A DNA stretch of 37,356 nt from JBHHYU01 sp046757725 (lineage in GTDB: Bacteria; Desulfobacterota; Binatia; UBA9968): positions 1 through 37,356 of the forward strand of contig JBHHYU010000018.1 of NCBI GenBank assembly GCA_046757725.1, written 5' to 3'. The notes beneath the pieces were generated by a model. That model was not told the DNA's origin. It searched no databases and saw only the letters and a list, made by a program, of their open reading frames with translations. Positions within the stretch are counted from its first letter, which is position 1. Each line of letters starts with the position of its first letter. Positions 13,679 through 22,085 of this stretch are shown here, in pieces. Both the position numbers and the translations under genes were made by a program.

Positions 13679-14882
13679 ACCGCGGCAACCCATAGAGAGA
13701 GAGACGCCGGGACGCTCGTCGGACACCATGGAGCTCCAGATGGGGCCGTCCCACCCCGCTACCCATGGAACGATCAAGCTTAACCTCAAGCTTGAGGGGG
13801 AGAAAATCCTCGATTGTGACGTGGAAGTGGGATACCTGCACCGGGGCTTTGCCAAGAGTTGCGAGCAGGCAACCTGGACACAGGTGATACCCTATACAGA
13901 CCGGCTCAATTATGCCTCCCCGCTCATCAACAATGTAGGTTATGTGATGGCAGTAGAAAAATTGCTTGGGGTTGAAACGCCTCCAAGGTGCCAGTTCATC
14001 CGCGTCATCATGAGCGAGCTGTCCCGCATCTATGATCATCTGACCTGCTGCGGGATGGCCTCCTCGGAGCTAGGGGCTATCACTGCCGGCTTTTATATGC
14101 TTGAGGCGCGAGAGCACCTCACGAGGATCATCGAAGCGGTAACAGGGGCTCGGCTAACCATTACCTACGCTCGTATCGGAGGAGTCAAGCATGATCTCCC
14201 CCAAGGCTTTGCGGAAAGCGTGAAGCGCGCCTTCGAGATCGTCAGACAACTACTCGACGATTGCGATAGGCTTCTCTCGCGGAATCGTATCTTTATTGAT
14301 CGGCTGTCCGGTGTGGGAGCGATCTCTCAAGAATGCGCCATTCAGTACGGACTGACAGGTCCCATTCTGCGCTCCACCGGGGTTAATTACGATATCCGTA
14401 AGGCCCAACCCTATCTCGTCTATGACCAGATGGAGTTTGATGTACCCTTGGGAAGCAAAGGGGATAACTATGACCGCTTTGTGTGCCGTATCGAAGAGAT
14501 CGAGCAGAGCATGCAAATCACTGAACAGGCATTAGCGATGATTCCTTTGGGTCCAGTCTCTCTAGATGACCCTCGTTGTGCCCTGCCTGAAAAAGAAAAG
14601 GTCTACGACAGCATCGAAGGTTTGATGCACCATTTTAAAATTATCATGGAGGGTATCCATGTTCCCCCCGGGGAAGTTTATTTTTCCGTGGAAGGCGCCA
14701 ATGGTGAATTGGGCTTTTATATCGTCAGCGACGGAGGAGGTAAACCCTACCGGTTAAGGGTACGCCCCCCCTCTTTTATTGCCATGTCGGCCTTTCGGGA
14801 GATGATCAGAGGATGGATGGTGGCGGATATTATCCCGACCTTCGGTATGATGAATATGATCGGAGGCGAGTGCGATAGGTAA
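13671..14882 (+). CDS. nuoD: NADH-quinone oxidoreductase subunit D
   Basis: A 403-residue 49-kDa-family subunit that with NuoB forms the quinone-binding pocket. Key segments are MELQMGPSHPATHGT (20-34; the His of the quinone-site loop is present, with Ser-His-Pro-Ala instead of the more common Gln-His-Pro-Ser), VEVGYLHRGFAKSCEQATW, the LSRIYDHLTCCGMASSELGA helix (the Tyr that contacts the quinone head falls in the next region), and a C terminus ending GGECDR. It begins with TTG at 13671 overlapping nuoC; the alternative ATG at 13728 would remove the N-terminal 19 residues. NuoB, its structural partner, is not encoded here. Confidence 0.95.
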   Translation: MNKPRQPIERETPGRSSDTMELQMGPSHPATHGTIKLNLKLEGEKILDCDVEVGYLHRGFAKSCEQATWTQVIPYTDRLNYASPLINNVGYVMAVEKLLGVETPPRCQFIRVIMSELSRIYDHLTCCGMASSELGAITAGFYMLEAREHLTRIIEAVTGARLTITYARIGGVKHDLPQGFAESVKRAFEIVRQLLDDCDRLLSRNRIFIDRLSGVGAISQECAIQYGLTGPILRSTGVNYDIRKAQPYLVYDQMEFDVPLGSKGDNYDRFVCRIEEIEQSMQITEQALAMIPLGPVSLDDPRCALPEKEKVYDSIEGLMHHFKIIMEGIHVPPGEVYFSVEGANGELGFYIVSDGGGKPYRLRVRPPSFIAMSAFREMIRGWMVADIIPTFGMMNMIGGECDR

Positions 14883-14887
14883 ACTTT

Positions 14888-15361
14888 ATGGCCCTGGAAT
14901 TCTCTCAAGAAGCGCTCAAAAAGTTTGCAGATCTGGTCCGGCGCTATCCTAAAAAAGAAGCTGCGATGATTCCTGTCCTCTTTCTGGCACAATCAGAGTT
15001 CGGCCATCTTAGCCCAGAGGCGATTGATTATGTGGCGAAGATGATGGAGCTTCCCTCGGCACGGGTTTACGGCGTAGTCACCTTCTATACCCTGCTTAAA
15101 ATGAAACCGATCGGGAGGCATCATATCCAGGTTTGCCGGACCCTTCCGTGCGCCCTAGCGGGCTCCGAAAGAATCACTGCCTTTGTGAGAAAAGAGTTAG
15201 GGATTCAGGTGGGGGAGACCACTGCGGGCGGTGAATTCACGCTTTCGGAAGTGGAGTGTTTGGCCTCTTGCGGTACAGCGCCCATGATGCAGATTAATGA
15301 GGAATATTATGAAAATCTCTCCGAGGAAAAAATTAAGGAACTACTAAAAACGCTGAAATAG
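14888..15361 (+). CDS. nuoE: NADH-quinone oxidoreductase subunit E
   Basis: A 157-residue 24-kDa-family thioredoxin-like protein holding the off-path [2Fe-2S] cluster N1a. The four ligands are visible as CRTLPC (Cys-x4-Cys) and CLASC (Cys-x3-Cys) about 36 residues later. The N-terminal helical part with PVLFLAQSEFGHLSPEAI is typical. It starts 5 bases after nuoD. It forms the NADH-oxidising module with NuoF and NuoG. Confidence 0.95.
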   Translation: MALEFSQEALKKFADLVRRYPKKEAAMIPVLFLAQSEFGHLSPEAIDYVAKMMELPSARVYGVVTFYTLLKMKPIGRHHIQVCRTLPCALAGSERITAFVRKELGIQVGETTAGGEFTLSEVECLASCGTAPMMQINEEYYENLSEEKIKELLKTLK

Positions 15362-15383
15362 GTCACAGGCTGCCGTCATCGAT

Positions 15384-16646
15384 ATGGAAAAGGTTCTGTT
15401 GCGCAATATGGAAGCCAAGCATTCTCACACCCTGGCTGTCTACAGATCACGCGGAGGTTATGGGGCCCTGGAGAAGGCCCTCAAACAGATGTCTCCCGAA
15501 CAAGTGATGGCGGAGGTCAAGGCTTCCGGCCTTAGGGGACGAGGCGGGGCCGGGTTTCCGACCGGTATGAAATGGGGGTTTGTACCGAAGGACAACCCGA
15601 AACCTAAATATCTCGTTTGCAACGCCGATGAGAGCGAGCCCGGTACTTTTAAAGACCGGCTCCTGATTGAAAGGGATCCGCATGCTATTATCGAAGGGAC
15701 CATTCTTGCCGCCTATGCTATCCAGGCCCATACAGCCTTTGTCTATATTCGGGGCGAGCTTGCTTTTGGCGCGAAGGTGTTGCAAAGGGCAGTCGACGAG
15801 ACCGCTCAAGCCGGCTATCTCGGTAAAAACATAGTTGGTTCTGGCTATGATCTCGATCTCATTCTCCATCGCGGTGCCGGGGCTTACATCTGTGGGGAGG
15901 AAACCGCACTACTTTCCTCTCTGGAAGGAGGAAGGGGATGGCCCAAAGTCAAGCCTCCTTTTCCCGCGACCCACGGGCTCTTTGGTTGTCCGACCGTTGT
16001 AAACAATGTCGAAACTCTCGCAGCACTTCCTTGGATTCTCGACCAGGGGGCAGCTAGATATGCAGCCATGGGAACGGAGAAGAGCAAGGGGACCAAACTC
16101 TTCTGTGTCAGCGGCCATATTCAAAAACCGGGGGTGTACGAATTAGAGATGGGTTATCGTTTGAAGCGTTTTCTGGAAGAGGATTGCGGTGGTGTTCCCG
16201 GGGGGAGAAAATTGAAGGGCGTCATCCCGGGAGGAGCATCCATGCCTGTGCTGCGTGGTGATGAAATAGAGGACGTGCGGTTAGACTATGAATCTCTCCA
16301 GGCGGCCGGGAGCATGCTCGGTTCCGGTGGCGTGATTGTCATGGACGATACGACTTGTATGGTCAGGGCAGCCTGGAACATAGCCCGTTTTTTTGCCCAT
16401 GAGTCTTGCGGCCAGTGCTCTCCCTGCCGGGAAGGATGTCACTGGATGGAAAAGATCTTTTCGCGCATCGAGACCGGGCAGGGGTCCATCGAGGATTTGG
16501 AACTGATTATTAATATCAGCGGTAACATCAGAGGAAACACCATCTGCCCCTTTGGTGATGCAGCAGCGATGCCGGCCGCCGCGTTTATTAAAAAGTACCG
16601 TGAAGAGTTTGAAGCTCATATCATGCATAAGCAATGTGTAGCGTAA
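15384..16646 (+). CDS. nuoF: NADH-quinone oxidoreductase subunit F, NADH- and FMN-binding
   Basis: A 420-residue 51-kDa-family flavoprotein that takes the hydride from NADH. Visible parts are the glycine-rich LRGRGGAGFPTGMKW (NADH/FMN region), CNADESEPGTFKDR, AYICGEETALLSSLEGGRGWPKVKPP, and the N3 cluster ligands ESCGQCSPCREGC plus ICPFGDAA toward the C terminus. All four cysteines for N3 are present. The ATG at 15384 gives the usual short N-terminal lead before RNMEAKHSHTL. nuoG starts about 12 bases later. Confidence 0.97.
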   Translation: MEKVLLRNMEAKHSHTLAVYRSRGGYGALEKALKQMSPEQVMAEVKASGLRGRGGAGFPTGMKWGFVPKDNPKPKYLVCNADESEPGTFKDRLLIERDPHAIIEGTILAAYAIQAHTAFVYIRGELAFGAKVLQRAVDETAQAGYLGKNIVGSGYDLDLILHRGAGAYICGEETALLSSLEGGRGWPKVKPPFPATHGLFGCPTVVNNVETLAALPWILDQGAARYAAMGTEKSKGTKLFCVSGHIQKPGVYELEMGYRLKRFLEEDCGGVPGGRKLKGVIPGGASMPVLRGDEIEDVRLDYESLQAAGSMLGSGGVIVMDDTTCMVRAAWNIARFFAHESCGQCSPCREGCHWMEKIFSRIETGQGSIEDLELIINISGNIRGNTICPFGDAAAMPAAAFIKKYREEFEAHIMHKQCVA

Positions 16647-16658
16647 CGAGTGGTTGCC

Positions 16659-18230
16659 ATGGAGCGAGTTAACCTAAACATCGACGGACGGGAAATCACG
16701 TCGGCTCAGGGGAAAACCGTCATCCAGGCAGCCGAAGAAGCCGGCATTGTCATTCCGCATTACTGCTATCATCCGAAACTGTCTATTGCGGGCAACTGTC
16801 GCATGTGTTTGGTGGAGCTGGAGAAAATGCCTAAGCTCCAAATTGCCTGCAACACCCGGGTCAGTGAGGGAATGAGGGTAAAAACGCAGAGCCCCCGGGT
16901 CCTAGAGGCGAGGCGGGCCGTACTGGAGTTTCTCCTTATCAACCATCCATTGGATTGCCCGATCTGCGACCAGGCAGGGGAATGCTTGCTGCAGGATTAC
17001 TACATACAACATGATCGTATGGAGAGCCGTTTCAGTGCCAGGAAAGAGCAAGATCGAAAGCGAGAGATCTTTGGTCCGCATGTGGTCTTTGACGGAGAGC
17101 GCTGTATCAATTGCACCCGCTGTGTTCGGTTCCTGCAAGAGGTGAGTCATACGGAAGAGCTGACCGTGCTGAACCGAGGTGACAGTGCGAGCATTGCCCT
17201 GTTTCCGGGCAGGATCCTTGACAACCCCCTCTCAGGAAACGTAAACGATATCTGCCCCGTGGGAGCCCTCACGGACCGCGATTTTCGCTTTAAAGTACGG
17301 GTCTGGTTCCTCACCACTACTCCCTCCATCTGTCCGGGATGTAGCACAGGCTGTAATATCAGAATCGAGAGCAGTCAAAACCGTATTGCCCGGTTTAAAC
17401 CTCGAATCAATGACGAGGTCAACGACCATTGGCTCTGCGATGAAGGGCGGTACTGCTTCCATCCTCTGACAGACGTGGAGCGGCTCTCGTCGCCCCTGAT
17501 GCGTCAAGAGGGGGGGTTGGTGCCTGTGAGCTGGGAAAGAGCCATCAAGGCTGTCCTCTCGGGTCTCAGTGCTGCCAAAAGTATAGGTGGAATAGTCTCC
17601 GGGAGAAATACCAATGAAGAAGCATTTCTTTTCGCGATGTTCATGAAAGGCATATGCCACGAGGCAGCCCTGGAAGTTTGGTACCAGGAGAGAGAACTCT
17701 CGGAGGTGGAGAAGATTCTGATGAGCCCCGACCGTTCTGCAAATTTCCGGGGGGTGAGAGAGATGGGGCTATGCTGCGATGGGGGCTGTGACTCATGGCT
17801 TCAGCGGTTGCTTCAAAGGCAAATCCAGGGGGCTTATATTGTAGGAGAGGATTTGCTATCCAGGGTGCCAGATGGAGAACAAGCAGAGGAAGCCTTGGCA
17901 GAAATTTCCTTTCTTGTGGTCCAAGATACCCATCTTACCCCTACGGCGAATCTGGCTCATGTGGTTCTCCCTGCTACAAATTTTGCGGAGAAGGAGGGGA
18001 CTTATACCAATCGAAGGGGAAGAATTCAGAGACTACAGCCTGCCCTTGTACCGCCTCCAGGAACGATACCGGACTGGGAAATCTTTAGTCAATTGTTGAC
18101 CGAGGCTGGGGAGGTGGCCGATTACAGGGACCCACATGAGATCTTCTTACGGATAGCCGCAACGGTTCCTAGATATCGGGGACTCGATTATAAGCAAATC
18201 GGTGACCGGGGAGTTCAACCCGAACCGTAG
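16659..18230 (+). CDS. nuoG: NADH-quinone oxidoreductase subunit G (short form)
   Basis: A 523-residue iron-sulfur subunit, well short of the roughly 900 residues in Escherichia coli. The N-terminal half is complete: [2Fe-2S] N1b ligands in HYCYHPKLSIAGNCRMC plus a later Cys, the His/Cys set of N5 (NHPLDCPICDQAGEC), the N4 set (CINCTRC with CPVGAL), and the off-path N7 set (CPGCSTGC with a distant WLCDEGR). The C-terminal molybdopterin-oxidoreductase-like region is reduced but still shows VVQDTHLTPTANLAHVVLPA. ATG 16659 is preferred to GTG 16650. The electron path from N5 normally goes on to NuoI, which this operon does not encode. Confidence 0.93.
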   Translation: MERVNLNIDGREITSAQGKTVIQAAEEAGIVIPHYCYHPKLSIAGNCRMCLVELEKMPKLQIACNTRVSEGMRVKTQSPRVLEARRAVLEFLLINHPLDCPICDQAGECLLQDYYIQHDRMESRFSARKEQDRKREIFGPHVVFDGERCINCTRCVRFLQEVSHTEELTVLNRGDSASIALFPGRILDNPLSGNVNDICPVGALTDRDFRFKVRVWFLTTTPSICPGCSTGCNIRIESSQNRIARFKPRINDEVNDHWLCDEGRYCFHPLTDVERLSSPLMRQEGGLVPVSWERAIKAVLSGLSAAKSIGGIVSGRNTNEEAFLFAMFMKGICHEAALEVWYQERELSEVEKILMSPDRSANFRGVREMGLCCDGGCDSWLQRLLQRQIQGAYIVGEDLLSRVPDGEQAEEALAEISFLVVQDTHLTPTANLAHVVLPATNFAEKEGTYTNRRGRIQRLQPALVPPPGTIPDWEIFSQLLTEAGEVADYRDPHEIFLRIAATVPRYRGLDYKQIGDRGVQPEP

Positions 18231-18242
18231 GATCAGCCAACG

Positions 18243-19340
18243 ATGATCATTGAACTCGGTATCATTATGGCTAAGGCGTTGCTCGTACTATTCATGGTGT
18301 TGAATCTTGCCGGGGTCATGGGCTGGGTCGAAAGAAAAGGAAGCGCCCTGATTCAGGACCGTATTGGCGCTAACCGGGCCTCTGTCTTTGGCCTTGCCGG
18401 CATGGGACTGGTGAACACCCTGATTGCGGATCCACTTAAGTTCCTTACCAAAGAGGATTTTGTTCCCCCTCAGGGGGACAGACTATTACACACCCTGGCG
18501 CCTTGCCTGGCCCTGTTCCCTGCGCTGGTGATGTTCGCGGTCATTCCCTTTGGGGATATCCTCGTGATCGGGCATCGCGTCATCAACCTCCAAGTAGCGA
18601 ACCTCAATGTGGGGATTCTCTATGTTTTTGCCTTTGCCTCCTTGGGAGTTTACAGCATCGTGATCGGGGCCTGGGCTTCGAATAACAAGTTTTCTTTGTT
18701 GGGGGGGGTAAGAGGTTCGGCCCAGATGATTTCCTATGAGATTGCCATGGGGCTCTCGGTTATCGGTATCCTGATGATCTACGGGACCCTAGAGCTACAA
18801 GAGATGGCCCGAGCGCAAGGGTCCCTGCTCTGGGGCTGGCTCCCGGCGTGGGGCGTTGTCCTCCAGCCCGTAGCCTTTCTTCTTTTTTTTACAGCGGCGG
18901 TAGCGGAAACAAAGAGGATACCGTTTGACCTGCCGGAGGGAGAATCAGAGATCGTCGCAGGTTTTCACACCGAATACTCAGGGGGAAAGTTTCTCATGTT
19001 CTTTGCCGGGGAGTTTGCCGAAATGGTGACTTCTGCGGGTCTTATCACGACGCTTTTCTTTGGTGGTTGGCAAGTCCCCTTTCTCATGCGCGACGGCTTT
19101 CACCTCCCTTGGGGCACAACCCTCCTTCTCCCCCAGCTCACCGTAGTGGTCCTCCAGGTAGGCGCTTTTACCCTGAAGGTCGTATTTTTCTGCTGGCTAT
19201 TTATCTTACTGCGCTGGACACTTCCCCGGTTCCGCTATGATCAGTTGATGCGGTTGGGTTGGAAGATGCTGCTGCCCGTCGCGCTCCTGAACGTCATGGT
19301 AACGGCAGTGGTGCTGGTGGCTCTGCAAAGGACTCCTTGA
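18243..19340 (+). CDS. nuoH: NADH-quinone oxidoreductase subunit H
   Basis: A 365-residue multi-helix membrane subunit that joins the quinone site to the proton pumps. Conserved parts are GWVERKGSALIQDRIGANRA near residue 26, IADPLKFLTKEDFVPPQGD, the cytosolic loop with AVAETKRIPFDLPEGESEIVAGFHTEYSG, and GEFAEMVTSAG. The Glu-rich loop is typical. The next gene, 6 bases after its stop codon, is nuoJ; nuoI, which normally follows, is missing. Confidence 0.96.
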   Translation: MIIELGIIMAKALLVLFMVLNLAGVMGWVERKGSALIQDRIGANRASVFGLAGMGLVNTLIADPLKFLTKEDFVPPQGDRLLHTLAPCLALFPALVMFAVIPFGDILVIGHRVINLQVANLNVGILYVFAFASLGVYSIVIGAWASNNKFSLLGGVRGSAQMISYEIAMGLSVIGILMIYGTLELQEMARAQGSLLWGWLPAWGVVLQPVAFLLFFTAAVAETKRIPFDLPEGESEIVAGFHTEYSGGKFLMFFAGEFAEMVTSAGLITTLFFGGWQVPFLMRDGFHLPWGTTLLLPQLTVVVLQVGAFTLKVVFFCWLFILLRWTLPRFRYDQLMRLGWKMLLPVALLNVMVTAVVLVALQRTP

Positions 19341-19346
19341 GACACC

Positions 19347-19844
19347 ATGACGGCTCCCTTGCTTCTCTTCCTAATCTTGGGCGGCCTATCCATTGCCTTC
19401 TCTTTGTCCGTGATTTTCCAGAGGAATGTCATCCATAGCGCCCTGTCCCTTGTGGCCACCCTATTTCTCATTGCCGTAATATTTCTTACGCTCGAGGCCC
19501 CCATGCTGGGATTCCTTCAGATCCTTGTCTATGCAGGAGCGATTATGGTTCTCTTTCTCTTTGTTATTATGTTGTTAAACCCGAAGGTTTTGGAGCGACG
19601 GAAGATCTTTTGGTGGGGCCTCGGTCTACTGGCAGCCCTGCTTCTACTATTTGAGCTGATTCCTCTTATTTCCGATGTGCCGAGGCAGGTCGCCAAATAC
19701 CCAGCTGCAGTTGAATCGTTTGGAAGCCCCGCCATGTTGGGGCAAAGCCTCTTTAGTGATTTTATTCTCCCATTCGAGGTCGCCTCTGTCTTGCTCTTGG
19801 TGGCCATTATAGGTGCCGTGGTTTTGGCAAAGAAGGAGTCGTGA
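19347..19844 (+). CDS. nuoJ: NADH-quinone oxidoreductase subunit J
   Basis: A 165-residue membrane subunit with about five transmembrane helices. The central FLQILVYAGAIMVLFLFVIMLLN segment, containing the pi-bulge helix Tyr and Gly, is diagnostic. The family-typical C-terminal helix with VASVLLLVAIIGAVVLAKK is present. Length is normal. It begins 6 bases after nuoH and ends 7 bases before nuoK. Confidence 0.95.
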   Translation: MTAPLLLFLILGGLSIAFSLSVIFQRNVIHSALSLVATLFLIAVIFLTLEAPMLGFLQILVYAGAIMVLFLFVIMLLNPKVLERRKIFWWGLGLLAALLLLFELIPLISDVPRQVAKYPAAVESFGSPAMLGQSLFSDFILPFEVASVLLLVAIIGAVVLAKKES

Positions 19845-19851
19845 CAAAACT

Positions 19852-20154
19852 ATGGTGCCATTAAACTATTACCTTGTCTTGAGTGCCGTGATCTTTGCCA
19901 TTGGCGCGGCCGGCGTCATCATCAGGCGCAACCTGATCGTGATGCTGATGTCCATTGAGTTGATGCTCAATGCAGTGAACCTGACCTTCGTCGCATTCTC
20001 CCGGGCCATGGGCTCGGTGGATGGTCAAGTGATCGTCTTCTTTGTGATGGCGGTTGCCGCAGCCGAAGCGGTGGTCGGACTAGCGATCCTTATCTCGGTC
20101 TTTCACCACCGCCAGAGTCTGGACCCGCAGGAGATGCAACTTCTCAAGTGGTAG
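19852..20154 (+). CDS. nuoK: NADH-quinone oxidoreductase subunit K
   Basis: A 100-residue three-helix membrane subunit, exact family length from ATG 19852 (AAGGAG at 19833-19838 upstream). The helix-2 segment LIVMLMSIELMLNAVNL carries the conserved Glu used in proton translocation. A second conserved Glu lies in AVAAAEAVVGLAI. The ORF extends upstream to 19813, but that part overlaps nuoJ and is not conserved. Confidence 0.96.
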   Translation: MVPLNYYLVLSAVIFAIGAAGVIIRRNLIVMLMSIELMLNAVNLTFVAFSRAMGSVDGQVIVFFVMAVAAAEAVVGLAILISVFHHRQSLDPQEMQLLKW

Positions 20155-20168
20155 TGACGACAACTTCG

Positions 20169-22085
20169 ATGGAAACGCTGACCCTTCTACGCTGTATCCC
20201 CCTGGCCCCCCTGTTAGGGACCGTGATCAATATTTTTTTTGGGTTACGGCTGGGGCGGAGAAGTGCCGGCTTGTTGGCGTGCGTCGCCGTAGCGCTCTCT
20301 TTTCTTTTCTCTCTGTGGATTTTTTGGCTTCTTCCCACGGGAGGGGTGTTCAGAGATACCCTCTTTCCCTGGATCGAATCCGGTCTCTTTGAGGCAAAGG
20401 TCTCATTCCAGGCCGATGGGCTAACGGTAGTGATGCTCCTGGTGATCACCGGCATCGGTCTTTTAATCCACGTCTATTCCCTGGGATACATGGATGAGGA
20501 CGAGGGGATGGTCCGCTATTTCGCGTATCTCAACCTGTTTATCTTTTTCATGCTTCTTCTGGTCATGGCAGATAACCTCCTTTTCCTCTTTGTGGGTTGG
20601 GAGGGAGTGGGGTTGTGCTCCTATCTCCTTATTGGCTTTTGGTACGAGGACCACACCAACACCATAGCGGGGAACAAAGCCTTTATCGTCAACCGGATCG
20701 GCGATTTTGGATTTATCCTGGGGATCTTATTCCTTTTCTGGGAGATGGCCCGTCAGGGGGTCTGGTCCCTTGACTTTTCGGAGCTTCAACGCAATGCTCG
20801 CCTTCTCGCGCCAGGGAGCGTTACCCTCATCACGCTGCTTCTGTTTGTCGGGGCCACGGGCAAGTCGGCACAGATCCCGCTCTTTGTCTGGCTCCCGGAC
20901 GCCATGCAGGGACCGACACCGGTAAGCGCATTGATCCATGCTGCCACAATGGTGACCGCCGGGGTCTACATGACGGCGCGGCTCCATTTTCTTTTTTCCC
21001 TATCACCTGCGACTCTGGCCGTGATCGCTAGCGTCGGTGGACTGACGGCCTTTTTGGCGGCAACCATCGCCATTGCTCAAAACGACATCAAGCGGGTTCT
21101 AGCTTACTCCACGGTGAGTCAACTGGGCTATATGTTTCTGGCTGTAGGTGTGGGGGCTTACACAGCGGCGATCTTTCACCTCTTTACCCATGCCTTCTTC
21201 AAGGCCTGTCTCTTTTTGGGTGCAGGGAGTGTGATCCATGGCCTTCGCGGGGAACAGGACATGAGAAAAATGGGGGGTCTTAAGTCCTACTTTCCTATTA
21301 CCTATTGGACTTATCTTATTGCCGCCTTGGCTATTTCCGGCGCGCCGTTGACGGCAGGTTTCTTCTCCAAGGATCAAATCCTCGGGCAGGCTTTTGCGAG
21401 TCCTAACAGTTCCATCTGGCTGTGGGTTTCCGGCTGGGTTACGGCTGGGTTGACTGCTTTATATATGTTCCGTCAATTCTTCATGGTCTTTCACGGACCG
21501 TGCAGGTTAGAGGCGCATGTGAGGGCCCACCTCCATGAATCGCCCCGGGTGATGACGGTGCCGCTACTTTTATTGGCTTGCGGGTCAATCTTTGCGGGTT
21601 GGCTGGGAGCACCGGAGTTCATGTGGGGAAGCGGCTGGGCTCATTGGTTGCAACCGGTCTTCGGTGTCAGAGAGGGGTTACATCCGGGGGCCATGATCGA
21701 AGAGTATCTCATGGCCCTTACGTTGGGGGTTGCAGGGGTGGGATTTGTTACGGCTTACCTTTCCTATTGCAGAGCGGGAAATCTCCCACGACTTCTTTCG
21801 ACTTTAGCCGGGGGAACTCCCTATCGGTGGCTTCTCAACAAGTACTATGTTGATGAGACTTATGACCTTTTTTTCGTTCGTCCCTTCACTGGTGGTTCCA
21901 GGTGGCTGGCCGAGATCTTCGACCTGGCTATTATCGACGGAATGGTTAACGGAGTGGCCGACCATGTGAAGCAGATGAGCTATCTTTGGCGTCGGCTACA
22001 GACTGGTAATGTCCAGCATTACCTATTCGGATTTCTAGCTGGCACGATGTTAGTCTTGGCGTACTTATATCATTGGTTTTTATGA
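20169..22085 (+). CDS. nuoL: NADH-quinone oxidoreductase subunit L
   Basis: A 638-residue antiporter-like proton-pumping subunit with about 16 helices and a long C-terminal lateral helix. The Glu in FVGWEGVGLCSYLLIGFWYE and the Lys in GATGKSAQIPLFVWLPDAMQGPTPVSALIHAATMV are the key channel residues. The start is uncertain: ATG 20169 is preferred, while GTG 20148 overlaps the nuoK stop codon. Its TGA overlaps the nuoM ATG (ATGA at 22082-22085), so the two are translationally coupled. Confidence 0.95.
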   Translation: METLTLLRCIPLAPLLGTVINIFFGLRLGRRSAGLLACVAVALSFLFSLWIFWLLPTGGVFRDTLFPWIESGLFEAKVSFQADGLTVVMLLVITGIGLLIHVYSLGYMDEDEGMVRYFAYLNLFIFFMLLLVMADNLLFLFVGWEGVGLCSYLLIGFWYEDHTNTIAGNKAFIVNRIGDFGFILGILFLFWEMARQGVWSLDFSELQRNARLLAPGSVTLITLLLFVGATGKSAQIPLFVWLPDAMQGPTPVSALIHAATMVTAGVYMTARLHFLFSLSPATLAVIASVGGLTAFLAATIAIAQNDIKRVLAYSTVSQLGYMFLAVGVGAYTAAIFHLFTHAFFKACLFLGAGSVIHGLRGEQDMRKMGGLKSYFPITYWTYLIAALAISGAPLTAGFFSKDQILGQAFASPNSSIWLWVSGWVTAGLTALYMFRQFFMVFHGPCRLEAHVRAHLHESPRVMTVPLLLLACGSIFAGWLGAPEFMWGSGWAHWLQPVFGVREGLHPGAMIEEYLMALTLGVAGVGFVTAYLSYCRAGNLPRLLSTLAGGTPYRWLLNKYYVDETYDLFFVRPFTGGSRWLAEIFDLAIIDGMVNGVADHVKQMSYLWRRLQTGNVQHYLFGFLAGTMLVLAYLYHWFL

